Assembly (NCBI GenBank): GCA_019059635.1
Contig: JAGVRJ010000002.1
Coordinates: forward strand, 2,666,001-2,730,000
DNA length: 64,000 nucleotides
From: Proales similis
Lineage: Eukaryota; Rotifera; Eurotatoria; Ploima; Proalidae
Direction: 5' to 3'
The notes under the pieces were generated by a model. The model was given only the letters and a program-made list of their open reading frames with translations. It made no database searches and was not told the DNA's origin. This document shows positions 31,451 to 40,495 of this stretch, piece by piece (position 1 is the first letter of the stretch; each line of letters starts with the position of its first letter). Both the position numbers and the translations under genes were made by a program.

Positions 31451-34039
31451 TCATTCAATTGAGCTCTGGCTCTGCACGCCTTTGCTCTCCTTCTCAAACA
31501 GCTTCTTCAGCTGTCCAATGAAATGAGCCACGTCAACCAAACGCAACTTGCTGTGTGTCTCGTTCATTACGCACTGATGAAAGAATGGAGGGTTGTCGAC
31601 ACTGATCAAATAAAGCTGCTTTAGTGTGTAACCGTCGATATCTGAATAAGCCTTCGTGAGTAGCTCGTTCATGCTTGCCTGCGTGAACCACTCGAACACT
31701 TCTTGTTTGCTCCATTTTTCTGGCTCTTCTGTCCTACTCATGTTTATCTGATTTATGAGCTTGTACTTTTTGATTGCGTGCTTCATTTTTCGCACTGACG
31801 CGTCCGGATTGCCGCCAGTGGTGGCCGGCTGTCTGATGACAGCGTCAAGCTGGCCAAGGTTTTCCTCAAGCGACTTTTGATCACTAAAGTCGAGAACTCT
31901 CTTTTCTTTAAGTACGTGGCCAATCCAGCCAGTAGTCGAATTCACAAACCGAGACTCGAGTGCTACACCGACAATGGCCTTTTTTAATCTGATCGCGTAC
32001 TTGGCTTCGGTCTGGCATAGGAGATCTTGTCTCAGCCTCTCGTCAAGCATCAGAATGACTGTAGAACAAGCGCTCATTGAATGCTTCAATTTATCAATAA
32101 ATGTCGAGTTGTTGCTTTGATTGCGGCTCATTAACACTTTGAAGCCGCTCCTCTCTAAATGCTGTTTGATTGGAGCACAGCTTCGAAGAGAATATTCACT
32201 ACAGCTAATCAAGACCGAGCCTGAATCTGGCTCGTTGGCAAGTTGACTATCACTCATGAGTTTGGTGTCAAATATGAACTTCAAGAGCCGGACCGCAATC
32301 GAGCTGGGCCCAAGATCGACCAAATTCAGCAGGTCTTTAACATCCGAGTCCTGAGCTATCTGATGAGCGATTTCGTAGTCGAATGCCAACTGCGCCAATA
32401 ACCTTACGGTCATCTCTTTCTCTTTCGAGTTGCCGTGCTTTAGAATCGTCTTGAATGAAGCGTACCGTTCGAACAGAACCTTTTTCGACTTGAAATGAAT
32501 TGAGAGCAAACAGAATGAGTTTAGCATTGAGAAAATAGATAGCTGGCCACCGGTGCCGAACTTGATTATGGCCGAGTCGGTGAGCTTCTCCTCACCATTG
32601 TGGTCTAAATATTTCACGGATATTCGCTCTATGAGCTGGCCGGTCGAAAGTATCTGCTCAAAAGCCTTCAAGCACTCGAACAATACTTGAATGTAGCCGT
32701 CGAACACGGACGTCTCTTCAAGATAATCATCGTCGGCAATGTGCAGCATACACTCGTACACAATCAGCAGTGTTCGGTCGTACTTGTCGAGCTTGAGAAT
32801 TTTTATCAAGTTCTCCATGATCGCAAGCGACCGCAGCTCTAGCCAGCATTTCTTTCGCTCATAGCAACTGCGTTGACTTAGCATGTTGAGGTCGAGAAGA
32901 ATGAGCGAGAGAGATTTGAATCCGTCGCCGATCAGCTGCTCAATGAACACGATGTCGTTGGTGAATCGAAGCAGAGAGCCAATTATTGACTCGCTGGCCA
33001 AATGCTGACACATGCTGTTCGAGTGAAAGCAAACGAAATTGATTACGAGCAGAATGTAGCGAAATATGGACACACGGCGCTCGACCAAATCGGCCATCTG
33101 ATTCGGGTAGTCGAATCGTGTCTTTACCGACTCGAGCTCAAGCTCGTCAATCACCGTCCACAAGTCGTGCAGCAGCACGCTGAATATCGCCTCGTAGTCG
33201 GCTCGGCTGAATCGATCGTGTTCGCTGAAAAACGGATTTTTCGCCAGACGATAGATGAAGAACAAATCGATGTAGACCTGACTCTCGTCGCATTTTAGCG
33301 CGTCGCTCTCTCTCAGACTTGAAAAGTAGGCCGCAAATTCTTCGATGCTTTTCTGATTAAGATTTAGACTGATCTCGGCACAAAGCTGCTCGTAGACATG
33401 ATTCGATTTGAAAGCGGCCAGCTTCTGTTCTAAGCCACTCTGCTTCAGGATGTGACGATCGATGCAAAAGTTTTCGCTTATGTTTTGGATGATGCGTGTG
33501 ATGCCGATTACGGCGTCGCTTGTGTCGTAGTAGTAAGAGCTCTTCTGCGACCAGCAGTCGTTTGAGTAAAACTTGAGAAGATGGCCGATCAGATCGAGTC
33601 GAATGAGATTCTGATTTAGCTGAAGGAACACGCCGTTCTTGAACTGATTTTCGGTCAGCTCGTAAGTAATCGAGATTAAATAGTCGAACATTGATATCTG
33701 ACGCTCGTTCTTGCTGCTCGATCTACTTGGCTTCTCGTAGGCTATTTGGTCTTTGTTAAAATCCAATTCGGCCATCGAATCAGCTAGCTCACGCCAGGCA
33801 CGTGTTACATTCTTGTCGAACGAGAGCTTGAGCATCATTTGCCAGTCGCAGTTCAACTCCATGAAGCTCGAGTCGAGCATCAGCTTGTAAACGTAAAAGA
33901 ACGCCTCGTAGACATACTGGTCGTCCATCAATGTTTTTTCTTCTGGATATTTATTCAAGATCTTGAGCGCTTTTTTGAATTTCTTCAACTTGGCATCCTG
34001 ATCAGACTGGCTGCTGCCGAGCGAATCGTTCTCTTCCAT
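31451..34039 (-). CDS. helical-repeat (ARM-like) protein with C-terminal TIR and SAM-like domains
   Basis: Intronless, 862 aa. Residues 20-230 and 235-430 are two copies of a helical module ('AFFYVYKL...', 'RRVSIFRYILLVINFV...' style), followed by an ARM-like stretch to about 600. A TIR domain spans about 608-735: 'SGSVLISCSEYS' (strand A), 'CAPIKQHLERSGFKVLMS', 'STVILMLDERL', then 'CQTEAKYAIRLKKAIVGVAL', in which Glu678 aligns with the catalytic Glu of SARM1 ('KEIVTAL..GKNIVPI'). Residues 775-850 look like a SAM domain ('WSKQEVFEWFTQASMNELL', 'IDGYTLKQLYL'). Known: ARM-SAM-TIR SARM1 cleaves NAD+; here the order is ARM-TIR-SAM. Inferred: a candidate NADase effector with SAM oligomerisation. 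No signal peptide; cytosolic. Confidence 0.72.
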   Translation of the reverse strand: MEENDSLGSSQSDQDAKLKKFKKALKILNKYPEEKTLMDDQYVYEAFFYVYKLMLDSSFMELNCDWQMMLKLSFDKNVTRAWRELADSMAELDFNKDQIAYEKPSRSSSKNERQISMFDYLISITYELTENQFKNGVFLQLNQNLIRLDLIGHLLKFYSNDCWSQKSSYYYDTSDAVIGITRIIQNISENFCIDRHILKQSGLEQKLAAFKSNHVYEQLCAEISLNLNQKSIEEFAAYFSSLRESDALKCDESQVYIDLFFIYRLAKNPFFSEHDRFSRADYEAIFSVLLHDLWTVIDELELESVKTRFDYPNQMADLVERRVSIFRYILLVINFVCFHSNSMCQHLASESIIGSLLRFTNDIVFIEQLIGDGFKSLSLILLDLNMLSQRSCYERKKCWLELRSLAIMENLIKILKLDKYDRTLLIVYECMLHIADDDYLEETSVFDGYIQVLFECLKAFEQILSTGQLIERISVKYLDHNGEEKLTDSAIIKFGTGGQLSIFSMLNSFCLLSIHFKSKKVLFERYASFKTILKHGNSKEKEMTVRLLAQLAFDYEIAHQIAQDSDVKDLLNLVDLGPSSIAVRLLKFIFDTKLMSDSQLANEPDSGSVLISCSEYSLRSCAPIKQHLERSGFKVLMSRNQSNNSTFIDKLKHSMSACSTVILMLDERLRQDLLCQTEAKYAIRLKKAIVGVALESRFVNSTTGWIGHVLKEKRVLDFSDQKSLEENLGQLDAVIRQPATTGGNPDASVRKMKHAIKKYKLINQINMSRTEEPEKWSKQEVFEWFTQASMNELLTKAYSDIDGYTLKQLYLISVDNPPFFHQCVMNETHSKLRLVDVAHFIGQLKKLFEKESKGVQSQSSIE

Positions 34040-34486
34040 GGCACGTCAAATGTTCATGTCAGTCGACTAAATTGGCAAGAAATCGGTCCAGAGCAGCAAT
34101 TTTCGATTCTGTTTTTCGATTATCGACTACTCGCGCGTAACTCGGGTGACGCTAGCAAACCAACTTGCTAGCTAACAAACAGACATGCCTGCCTGGAATA
34201 AAGCAGAGGAATAGGGGAACAAGAAAAAATCGATAACTCGAACAAAAAGCTAAAGAGCAATCAGTAAAAGCAGGCAGGCAGCAAGCACATATCACTAATG
34301 GCTTGTTTTCGTGCCAGCCAGACAAGTGCCAAACTCGTGTGGGTTGCCGACGAAATCGCATCTACTGAAACAACTAGCAAGCTTGCCGGCGAATGTTTTA
34401 TTATTAGCAAAACATCGAGTCATGAGATATGAATCCATATCGAATTGAATTAATGGCCTCAGTCGGTGCCAGTCAACTTAGATAGA
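34040..34486. other. spacer between TIR-family genes
   Basis: No coding frame of weight. A small perfect inverted repeat (GCTAGCAA and TTGCTAGC arms at 34151-34158 and 34165-34172) could form a short hairpin, and GCAGG/CAGGC tetranucleotide-like repeats occur near 34268-34282. Confidence 0.45.
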
Positions 34487-36364
34487 TTAGAAACGAGTGA
34501 GTTGTTCAGGTGCGACAATCGACGTCCTTGTCGACATGGCCGATCGCGTAGTTCCCAGGAATCTGTTCATAAGATTGTCGGCCAGCGACTTGATTTGTTC
34601 GTTGCTTTCGTTTTTGACCCCTTGGTACAAGTACTCGACGAACTCGGGGTCGGATAGGAATTGGCCATGAAAACGGGTCGCTTCCGTGGATATTAAAATG
34701 AGCAGCTCTAGACAGCTGATTTTTTCTATGTAACTGCCTTGATAGAGAACGGTCTTCAAACTCGACGCTTCGTTGATTATTGCGCTTTTTAGGCGCGAAT
34801 TGCGAGCCAGACGTTTTAGAAGTTCAAGAATGGCCAATAAAGTGCGTCCTTGATGATAGGCAGTGCGCACTCGCAAAACGCCCTTCGTGTTGTTGTAGTG
34901 TTCGACTTCGATGCGTTTGAACGGCTCTTGCACGCTGATGTTTTGAGCGAATTGTCTAAGTCTGTCGAAAAGTGTGTCAGCAAACACATAAATTTCCTTG
35001 AACTCGAGCAGCTTGTTCTCGTTGGCGATGTTTACCAAACAGACGTAGACTCTTTCAGTAACTCGGTGACGTTTCATCGCCTCTGGGTCTGCTCTGAGTT
35101 TACGCAGAAGGCTTAAAAGAACGTTGCCCGCGTTGAGCTCGAACCAGACTTTCTTGTTCGAATACTTGCTCAACATGCTCAAGTTGGTAAGCACAGCAGC
35201 CAAAAGCAGATTGTCATCAGCAATCAGTTTGGACAGCACTTGATAGTCACTTATGAACGCCAATAGCGAGGCGATCATCTCACTCGTACCCGACACAATG
35301 TTGAATTCAAGCGAAGCAAACAAGAGCTTGTTGAGGATCAATAGAATGTACTGCAAATTGGAGCATATGATCTCGTTGTTGCTTATTTGCCGTTTCGGGT
35401 AGGCATGATCAATTCGCACGTCACTCAGTTGAACGTCGGTCGAGAGACGGGCGAACCCTTCTCTGAACAGTTTGGGAAACAAGCGATCGCAAGCAAAGCC
35501 TAAGAACGATTGAATTCCAGTGAACTGTCTTCTGCCAACTAGGCGAAGCATCGCAATTAAATCTAGATAGCATTCGTAGCTTTCAAGTATCTTGCGCGGG
35601 CTAGCCAATGTGCTCATGTGATCAAGTGCCTCACTTATCGATTTGCGGCCGAGATTGAATTCAATCCGGTCGACTATTTCAAAGCCCATTTGGTCTGAGC
35701 TCTTGTAGACTTTCAATGTGAACTGAACGCTTTTTTTAAACCAGATGTCAATCGGATGAAAGTAGTTCTCGCTGGCTGACAGCAGAATGAATGCAACTCC
35801 GTCAATCAGCTCTTCACTGCCGCGTTGTGCGCTACTCTTTATTCTCAATAGGTGGTCGAGGATCGAGGACAAATGTTCGACGAGTCCGCCTTGAAACAAT
35901 AGCTGATTGAACTTGAACAGGTGATCGTCGACAAACTGAACATTCACTAATTCACGGTTGATTATAATTGTGTGCTGAAGCAGCAGAATTAAACTTGACC
36001 GAGATGCAGAGTCGCTCGGCTCGTAGTTGTCCAAGTCGATGTCAAATCTCAGCTCGTCTATATGCTCGGCCAAATAAACCCACAGGCCGGTGAGCGTTTT
36101 GGCGAAATCGAAGTTCAACAGCCATTGGTTGTCGGCGTCTTCAAAGTTCTCCTTCTGCAGTAAAAGTTGCAGATCGTAGAGTGCGTCGAGTGCATCTGGA
36201 TCGCTGAGCAGCTTAGCCGCCTCTCTTGACTTCCACAAGTACTTTGCGATCGAAGTGAGTTTCAATCGCTGTTGGTGCTGCCTGCTGGTGATATTGGCAC
36301 TCTCAACAACATTCATTCTCGCTGGCTCTTTCTTACTCAAGTGCGAGTTGCCTTTTTTTATCAC
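34487..36364 (-). CDS. helical-repeat (ARM-like) paralog lacking TIR and SAM
   Basis: Intronless, 625 aa, about 450 bases upstream of the TIR-SAM gene in the same direction. Residues 40-215 and 225-420 are the same two helical modules as the neighbours ('NFDFAKTLTGLWVYLAEHID', 'SSLILLLQHTIIINRELVN', 'KKVWFELNAGNVLLSLLR'), followed by the ARM-like part ('AYHQGRTLLAILELLKRLAR', 'SYIEKISCLELLILIS'). The protein stops about 30 residues after the point where the others enter the TIR, with a short Arg/Thr/Ser-rich tail. No frameshift is seen, so this looks like a stable short form rather than a broken gene. Inferred: a partner, regulator or dominant-negative of the TIR paralogs. Confidence 0.65.
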   Translation of the reverse strand: MIKKGNSHLSKKEPARMNVVESANITSRQHQQRLKLTSIAKYLWKSREAAKLLSDPDALDALYDLQLLLQKENFEDADNQWLLNFDFAKTLTGLWVYLAEHIDELRFDIDLDNYEPSDSASRSSLILLLQHTIIINRELVNVQFVDDHLFKFNQLLFQGGLVEHLSSILDHLLRIKSSAQRGSEELIDGVAFILLSASENYFHPIDIWFKKSVQFTLKVYKSSDQMGFEIVDRIEFNLGRKSISEALDHMSTLASPRKILESYECYLDLIAMLRLVGRRQFTGIQSFLGFACDRLFPKLFREGFARLSTDVQLSDVRIDHAYPKRQISNNEIICSNLQYILLILNKLLFASLEFNIVSGTSEMIASLLAFISDYQVLSKLIADDNLLLAAVLTNLSMLSKYSNKKVWFELNAGNVLLSLLRKLRADPEAMKRHRVTERVYVCLVNIANENKLLEFKEIYVFADTLFDRLRQFAQNISVQEPFKRIEVEHYNNTKGVLRVRTAYHQGRTLLAILELLKRLARNSRLKSAIINEASSLKTVLYQGSYIEKISCLELLILISTEATRFHGQFLSDPEFVEYLYQGVKNESNEQIKSLADNLMNRFLGTTRSAMSTRTSIVAPEQLTRF

Positions 36365-36935
36365 TATCCCTCCCTCTCTGTCTCTCTCTCTCTTTCTCTC
36401 GCGGTCGCTTTCTCTGCTTCTTGTTCTTTTTGATTAATTCTAATGCATTTCTCGTCCTCACCGTAATTTTTAATTTTTTTTTTCTTCTAATTCAGTCGCG
36501 CTCCTTCGTCATTTTAAAATTATGCACATCTAAAAAGGGATCGAGGGCTTGTAGAAAAACGGCATAATTCGAGCGCGATTGATCGCGTAGCTATCCAAGG
36601 TGCATTCTTGTCAACAAACTCAAAATCAAGGATGAATTATAGTTGCCGAATAGAAACACGCAACCGAAGCTTTGACTAATAACCGAATTTTGTTCTCAAA
36701 CATATTGCATCATTAGTTTTCTTCTATTTTTTTTGGCTCTCCGTTTTTATTCAAAGAGGACGATAGCGAGATTAGCAAAGCACTGATACATAAAAGAGAT
36801 TACTGTTTATTTTTGTCAAGATTTGATTAGAAAATATAAAGAATTGGTACAAAGAAAGCGAGACATACAGGAGAAAGGGACAGAGGTAAAGAAATTGACA
36901 GATTCATGCTGGCTGGCTGGCTGGCTAGATTGGCC
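36365..36935. other. spacer between TIR-family genes
   Basis: Non-coding. Contains a CT-rich tract just upstream of the 36364 start (about 36366-36425) and a (CTGG)n run at about 36909-36928. Confidence 0.5.
36909..36928. repeat. CTGG tetranucleotide repeat
   Basis: Four to five tandem copies of CTGG, directly before the 3' end of the 926-aa gene. Confidence 0.8.
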
Positions 36936-39716
36936 TCAATTATTTATGTTTGATATCCTGGTCCTAATCCATTCTAATACGTTTTCTTGCTCATCAGCTC
37001 GTTTTAAATGACTCATATTAACCCTGAGCACGTTCTGATGGTTGACTATAGCACTTAGCCAGTCTTTCTCGATGCCAGTGAACTCGGTCGAGCAGACTGC
37101 CAGAATGGGCTGCTTGAGCTCGTGTCCGATTAGAATGACAGTTTGCATCAGCGGATTCTTTACAAACGAGTAGTCAAGCAGCAGAACAATATAGTCTGAT
37201 CGGATTAAATCTTGATATAAATCGGCGACCGAGTCCGCCTGTGCTTTCAGCTGCTCATCTGTCTGATCGTTGAGATTCATGCTTAGGTCGTCTCTCAGGT
37301 CTTTCTGGCTCTGATCGGCGAGTAAAAGCGCCACTTTCCTCTTCTCACTCTCTCTGCTCTTCTCTAAACTGTGGCTTGTCGGTCCCTCGCACATGAACAA
37401 CAAAATCTCAATTAGCTTCTTGCACTCGTCATCAGTGCAGTCGGCCAGACGCTTCTTGATCAGGCTGAGGAACTCGCCTGTTTTTATTATTTCGCTTCTG
37501 AACTGGCTGTCGAACGCGAGCTGAATGACGAACTGCAGCGAATAGCGAAACTCAATCGAATTGCAAGAGGTCAGCAGATTGCGCAATTGATTTATAGAGC
37601 TGAGGAAAAACTTGCGGATGGCCGGATTCAAAGCAAACTGCCCGAGTAAGTCGAGTATTTGAACTAGGACGAGTTCATTGATGCAGAACGAGTCCGACTG
37701 AATTATCTCTTGATTCGAGTTGATGTATTCAATTCGTTTGTACTCGTCGATGTTTATTCGTTTGGCCGCTCGGTGAAGATAGCGAGTGAGCCGTTCTCTA
37801 AATAGAACGAGATCTTGAACACTTTCCATTTGAGACTGTGAGGCCAAATAGACCAGGGCGACGAGGCAGTTGCGATTTATGCCCTGGCTCTCTTTGAACT
37901 GGTTGTGCAAATGCTGAATGGTTGGAAATGCGTTCAATTCGTAAAGCCAGTAGCCTTTCAGGTTGCCTAGATGAGGCGACAGGGTGGCTATTATTGACAT
38001 GATGATCTCGATGTGCATTTGGCTCGTCTCGTTAAGAAATTCTCTTTCTTTGAGCCAAGTCATCATTGCCTTCACTGCTCGGTTGTTCTGCACCAGTCTT
38101 AGTGAGAAGAAGAGCGATTGGCTGCAGGCGACGTTTGCTATTGAGATCAAATAGAAGAATACTCGGGCTCGTCGCTCCTCGACCGATGCGTTTGCGTCCG
38201 GATCGAGAACGTTGCCGTGAAAGTCGAGTTTCTTTCTTATTTCATAGAGTTTGAGCAGCGCTTCGCCCAACACGCGATCAAAGTCGAATGTGGTGAACAG
38301 CTCAAATTCGCTGAACAAGTTCGCTTCCTTAAAATAGCCGCGAATGTAGGCCAGATCCAAATAGACTTGCTCGTCGTCTATAACCGATCTGATCGAGTTT
38401 GAATTGGCCAAATACTCGAGCGTGTCGCTCAAGCACTTGTATGCAATGTTATAGGATATGTCGTCCACAATATAGTCGTAGGCGGCCAGCTGCTTTTTCA
38501 GCGCGGCCAGGTCTTGTCTGATCCAGAGCCACTTTTCTCGTTGATACAGTGCCCGGGCGCTCAGGTCTTGTAGAATGCGCGCCATGTCTATGAGCAAGTC
38601 AATTTGGTCATTGCTCTCGTTCAGCATGCATCGCACAAACTCCTCTTGCTTGAGACAGCTCATTACTGAGCTGGGCAGATTTTCGTCGATGAATATCTTG
38701 CTCAATATGCACCAGTCTTGACTGCGTCCGTTGTTGGACGTTATCTCGGCCGTGAGGGCGATCAGATTCTGAAAGAGGCGTAGACATCGATTTTTGACAT
38801 TAAACTCCATTTTGTCGCTCTCAATCGTCGAGCAAATTGTCGAATAGTGAAACCACAGGTCGGCAATGATGTTGGGCAGTTCAAATTTGAGCATCACACT
38901 GAGCACGTCGTTTTGTTCAATGTAGTCAATGTCAGTGATCAGTTCTCTGAGACTGTAAATGCTCTCGTACGAGTCTTGATCGGCGACAATCTTCTCCGGA
39001 TAGGCGAGTTTCTTGAGTCTTTTCAAATGCTTCTTGTAGAATCGCTTGCTAACGTTCAGATTTATTTGTTCGACTAGGTTCTGAAAGTCGGCAGAGCCAT
39101 TCTGATAAGCGCCAAGCGTTTTCTCAAGCTTCAGACTGCTGAGAATCTCCTTGTCATAGGACGAGTTCATGCTGATGTGGTTGATGATCTTGGCAATGTC
39201 AAGAAGAAACGGCTGCGAAAAGTCGCGCTCCATGAAGCGTTTCCGAGTGAAAAACAATACCAGAGCATCGAGTAGCCTGTTTTCAAACAGACGTTTGTTG
39301 AACAGACGCAGCGTTTCGTTTTGAAACTGCTGCTCGACCAGCATGAGTGTGAGCTTAATCAAGTCGGAGAACACCGATATTCGTCGATCGTCCGCTGCTT
39401 TATTGCCATTGCTCACTGTGGCCAGGCCGAGATCGTCGCAAATAATTGAAAAGTAAAACCAAATGTTTATGATCAGCTTTTCCAGATCGTAGTTGACAAG
39501 CAGCTCCCACGGAAAGTTGCTTCTCAAATATTCTTTCTCATCCTCGGCCAGAGTGCGCAAGTATCGAAACGCCTGCGACGTTCTCTCGCTCTCGCATATC
39601 TTGTAAGGCTCTCGGGCCTCGTAGATATGCTTTATCGAGCGTTTCAGTTTTAGCAGCCGCTCGCCCTGGTACTTTGGAATCTCTCCAAAATCCTCCTCTT
39701 CTCTTTTATCGCCCAT
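36936..39716 (-). CDS. helical-repeat (ARM-like) paralog with degenerate TIR-like C-terminus
   Basis: Intronless, 926 aa. Same family as the two genes downstream, but with three copies of the helical module rather than two: about residues 20-225 ('PWELLVNYDLEKLIINIWFY'), 235-420 ('KFELPNIIADLWFHYSTICS') and 440-620 ('DFDRVLGEALLKLYEIRKKL', 'RRARVFFYLISIANVACSQ'). An ARM-like part follows to about 780. Residues 794-926 align with the TIR of the 862-aa paralog: 'SDYIVLLLDYSFVKN' for strand D, then 'MQTVILIGHELKQPILAVC', where Val860 stands at the catalytic Glu position. There is no SAM domain. Inferred: a non-catalytic TIR adaptor, sensor or decoy; structure prediction would be needed to be sure of the TIR fold. 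Confidence 0.65.
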   Translation of the reverse strand: MGDKREEEDFGEIPKYQGERLLKLKRSIKHIYEAREPYKICESERTSQAFRYLRTLAEDEKEYLRSNFPWELLVNYDLEKLIINIWFYFSIICDDLGLATVSNGNKAADDRRISVFSDLIKLTLMLVEQQFQNETLRLFNKRLFENRLLDALVLFFTRKRFMERDFSQPFLLDIAKIINHISMNSSYDKEILSSLKLEKTLGAYQNGSADFQNLVEQINLNVSKRFYKKHLKRLKKLAYPEKIVADQDSYESIYSLRELITDIDYIEQNDVLSVMLKFELPNIIADLWFHYSTICSTIESDKMEFNVKNRCLRLFQNLIALTAEITSNNGRSQDWCILSKIFIDENLPSSVMSCLKQEEFVRCMLNESNDQIDLLIDMARILQDLSARALYQREKWLWIRQDLAALKKQLAAYDYIVDDISYNIAYKCLSDTLEYLANSNSIRSVIDDEQVYLDLAYIRGYFKEANLFSEFELFTTFDFDRVLGEALLKLYEIRKKLDFHGNVLDPDANASVEERRARVFFYLISIANVACSQSLFFSLRLVQNNRAVKAMMTWLKEREFLNETSQMHIEIIMSIIATLSPHLGNLKGYWLYELNAFPTIQHLHNQFKESQGINRNCLVALVYLASQSQMESVQDLVLFRERLTRYLHRAAKRINIDEYKRIEYINSNQEIIQSDSFCINELVLVQILDLLGQFALNPAIRKFFLSSINQLRNLLTSCNSIEFRYSLQFVIQLAFDSQFRSEIIKTGEFLSLIKKRLADCTDDECKKLIEILLFMCEGPTSHSLEKSRESEKRKVALLLADQSQKDLRDDLSMNLNDQTDEQLKAQADSVADLYQDLIRSDYIVLLLDYSFVKNPLMQTVILIGHELKQPILAVCSTEFTGIEKDWLSAIVNHQNVLRVNMSHLKRADEQENVLEWIRTRISNINN

Positions 39717-40495
39717 ATTAAACCAAAAGCCGTCTGCGAATGCGCCACCAATAGCAAATATCGCGTCGAACCAAATACTGGCCTGATAAAATATGAAATA
39801 TGTAACTGGCGAGCGCCGGAACTCGGCTTATAAAACCAGTCGGTAATGATATGCCTTCCCGTCTTTGAGATAAATGGCTCATTTAGAAGCCTTCAATTAT
39901 TCGACCTGAGACCCGCTTCCTTATTTTCTCGGTTGGCAAGGATGCAACCGTCAGATTAATTAGAGGGACTTGAATTTTAAGCTTGTTCACTTTGGTTTGC
40001 ACTATTTCTCGTTCTATTTCAATTTACTCGTTAATTCCGTTCTTATCACCTCTCGTTTCATTCGGAGCACTTCCGCTTGACGGTGATGCCAGATTTTCTA
40101 TTATGGTGCCATTTTCATTCTGCCTCTCTATCTCGTTCCCTTTCTCTCGGTTTTTATTTTTACGACAAAAATTTTAACAACTACTCGAGCTTATCTTGCT
40201 CGTCATACCGTCAGAGCTGTCAGCTAGGCGGAACTGGCAAAACTGACGTAATCGAATGACATAGATCAGTTTTGTGCAAAAAAAAATTCACTCTTTGAAA
40301 ATAAAAGGCCAAAGCTACACACAAACTTGTTTGAGCTTGCAGGCCTAAATGTAGATGATTCGGTTACGAATAAAGTTGCTTATCAAATAACGGCTCGTCT
40401 TTATTTGCTTTTGAATTTTATGGAGATCATATTAGCATATAAAGTCTGGTCCGACTGCATAATTCTAACCGCATACAGCCATTTGAAGGGAAAGA
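39717..40495. other. divergent intergenic region
   Basis: Lies between the starts of the 926-aa gene (39716) and the acetyltransferase (40496), so it should hold both promoters. A TATA box for the latter is listed separately; none is clear for the former. No coding exon. Confidence 0.5.
40438..40444 (+). promoter_or_regulatory. TATA box of the acetyltransferase gene
   Basis: TATAAAG lies 52 bases before the ATG at 40496, predicting a 5' UTR of about 20-25 bases. Confidence 0.6.

Noticed and set aside
33002-33298. Plus-strand frames of 60-110 codons inside the TIR-family and KY-type genes.
   Set aside because: They are antisense shadows of long minus-strand genes with no family resemblance.
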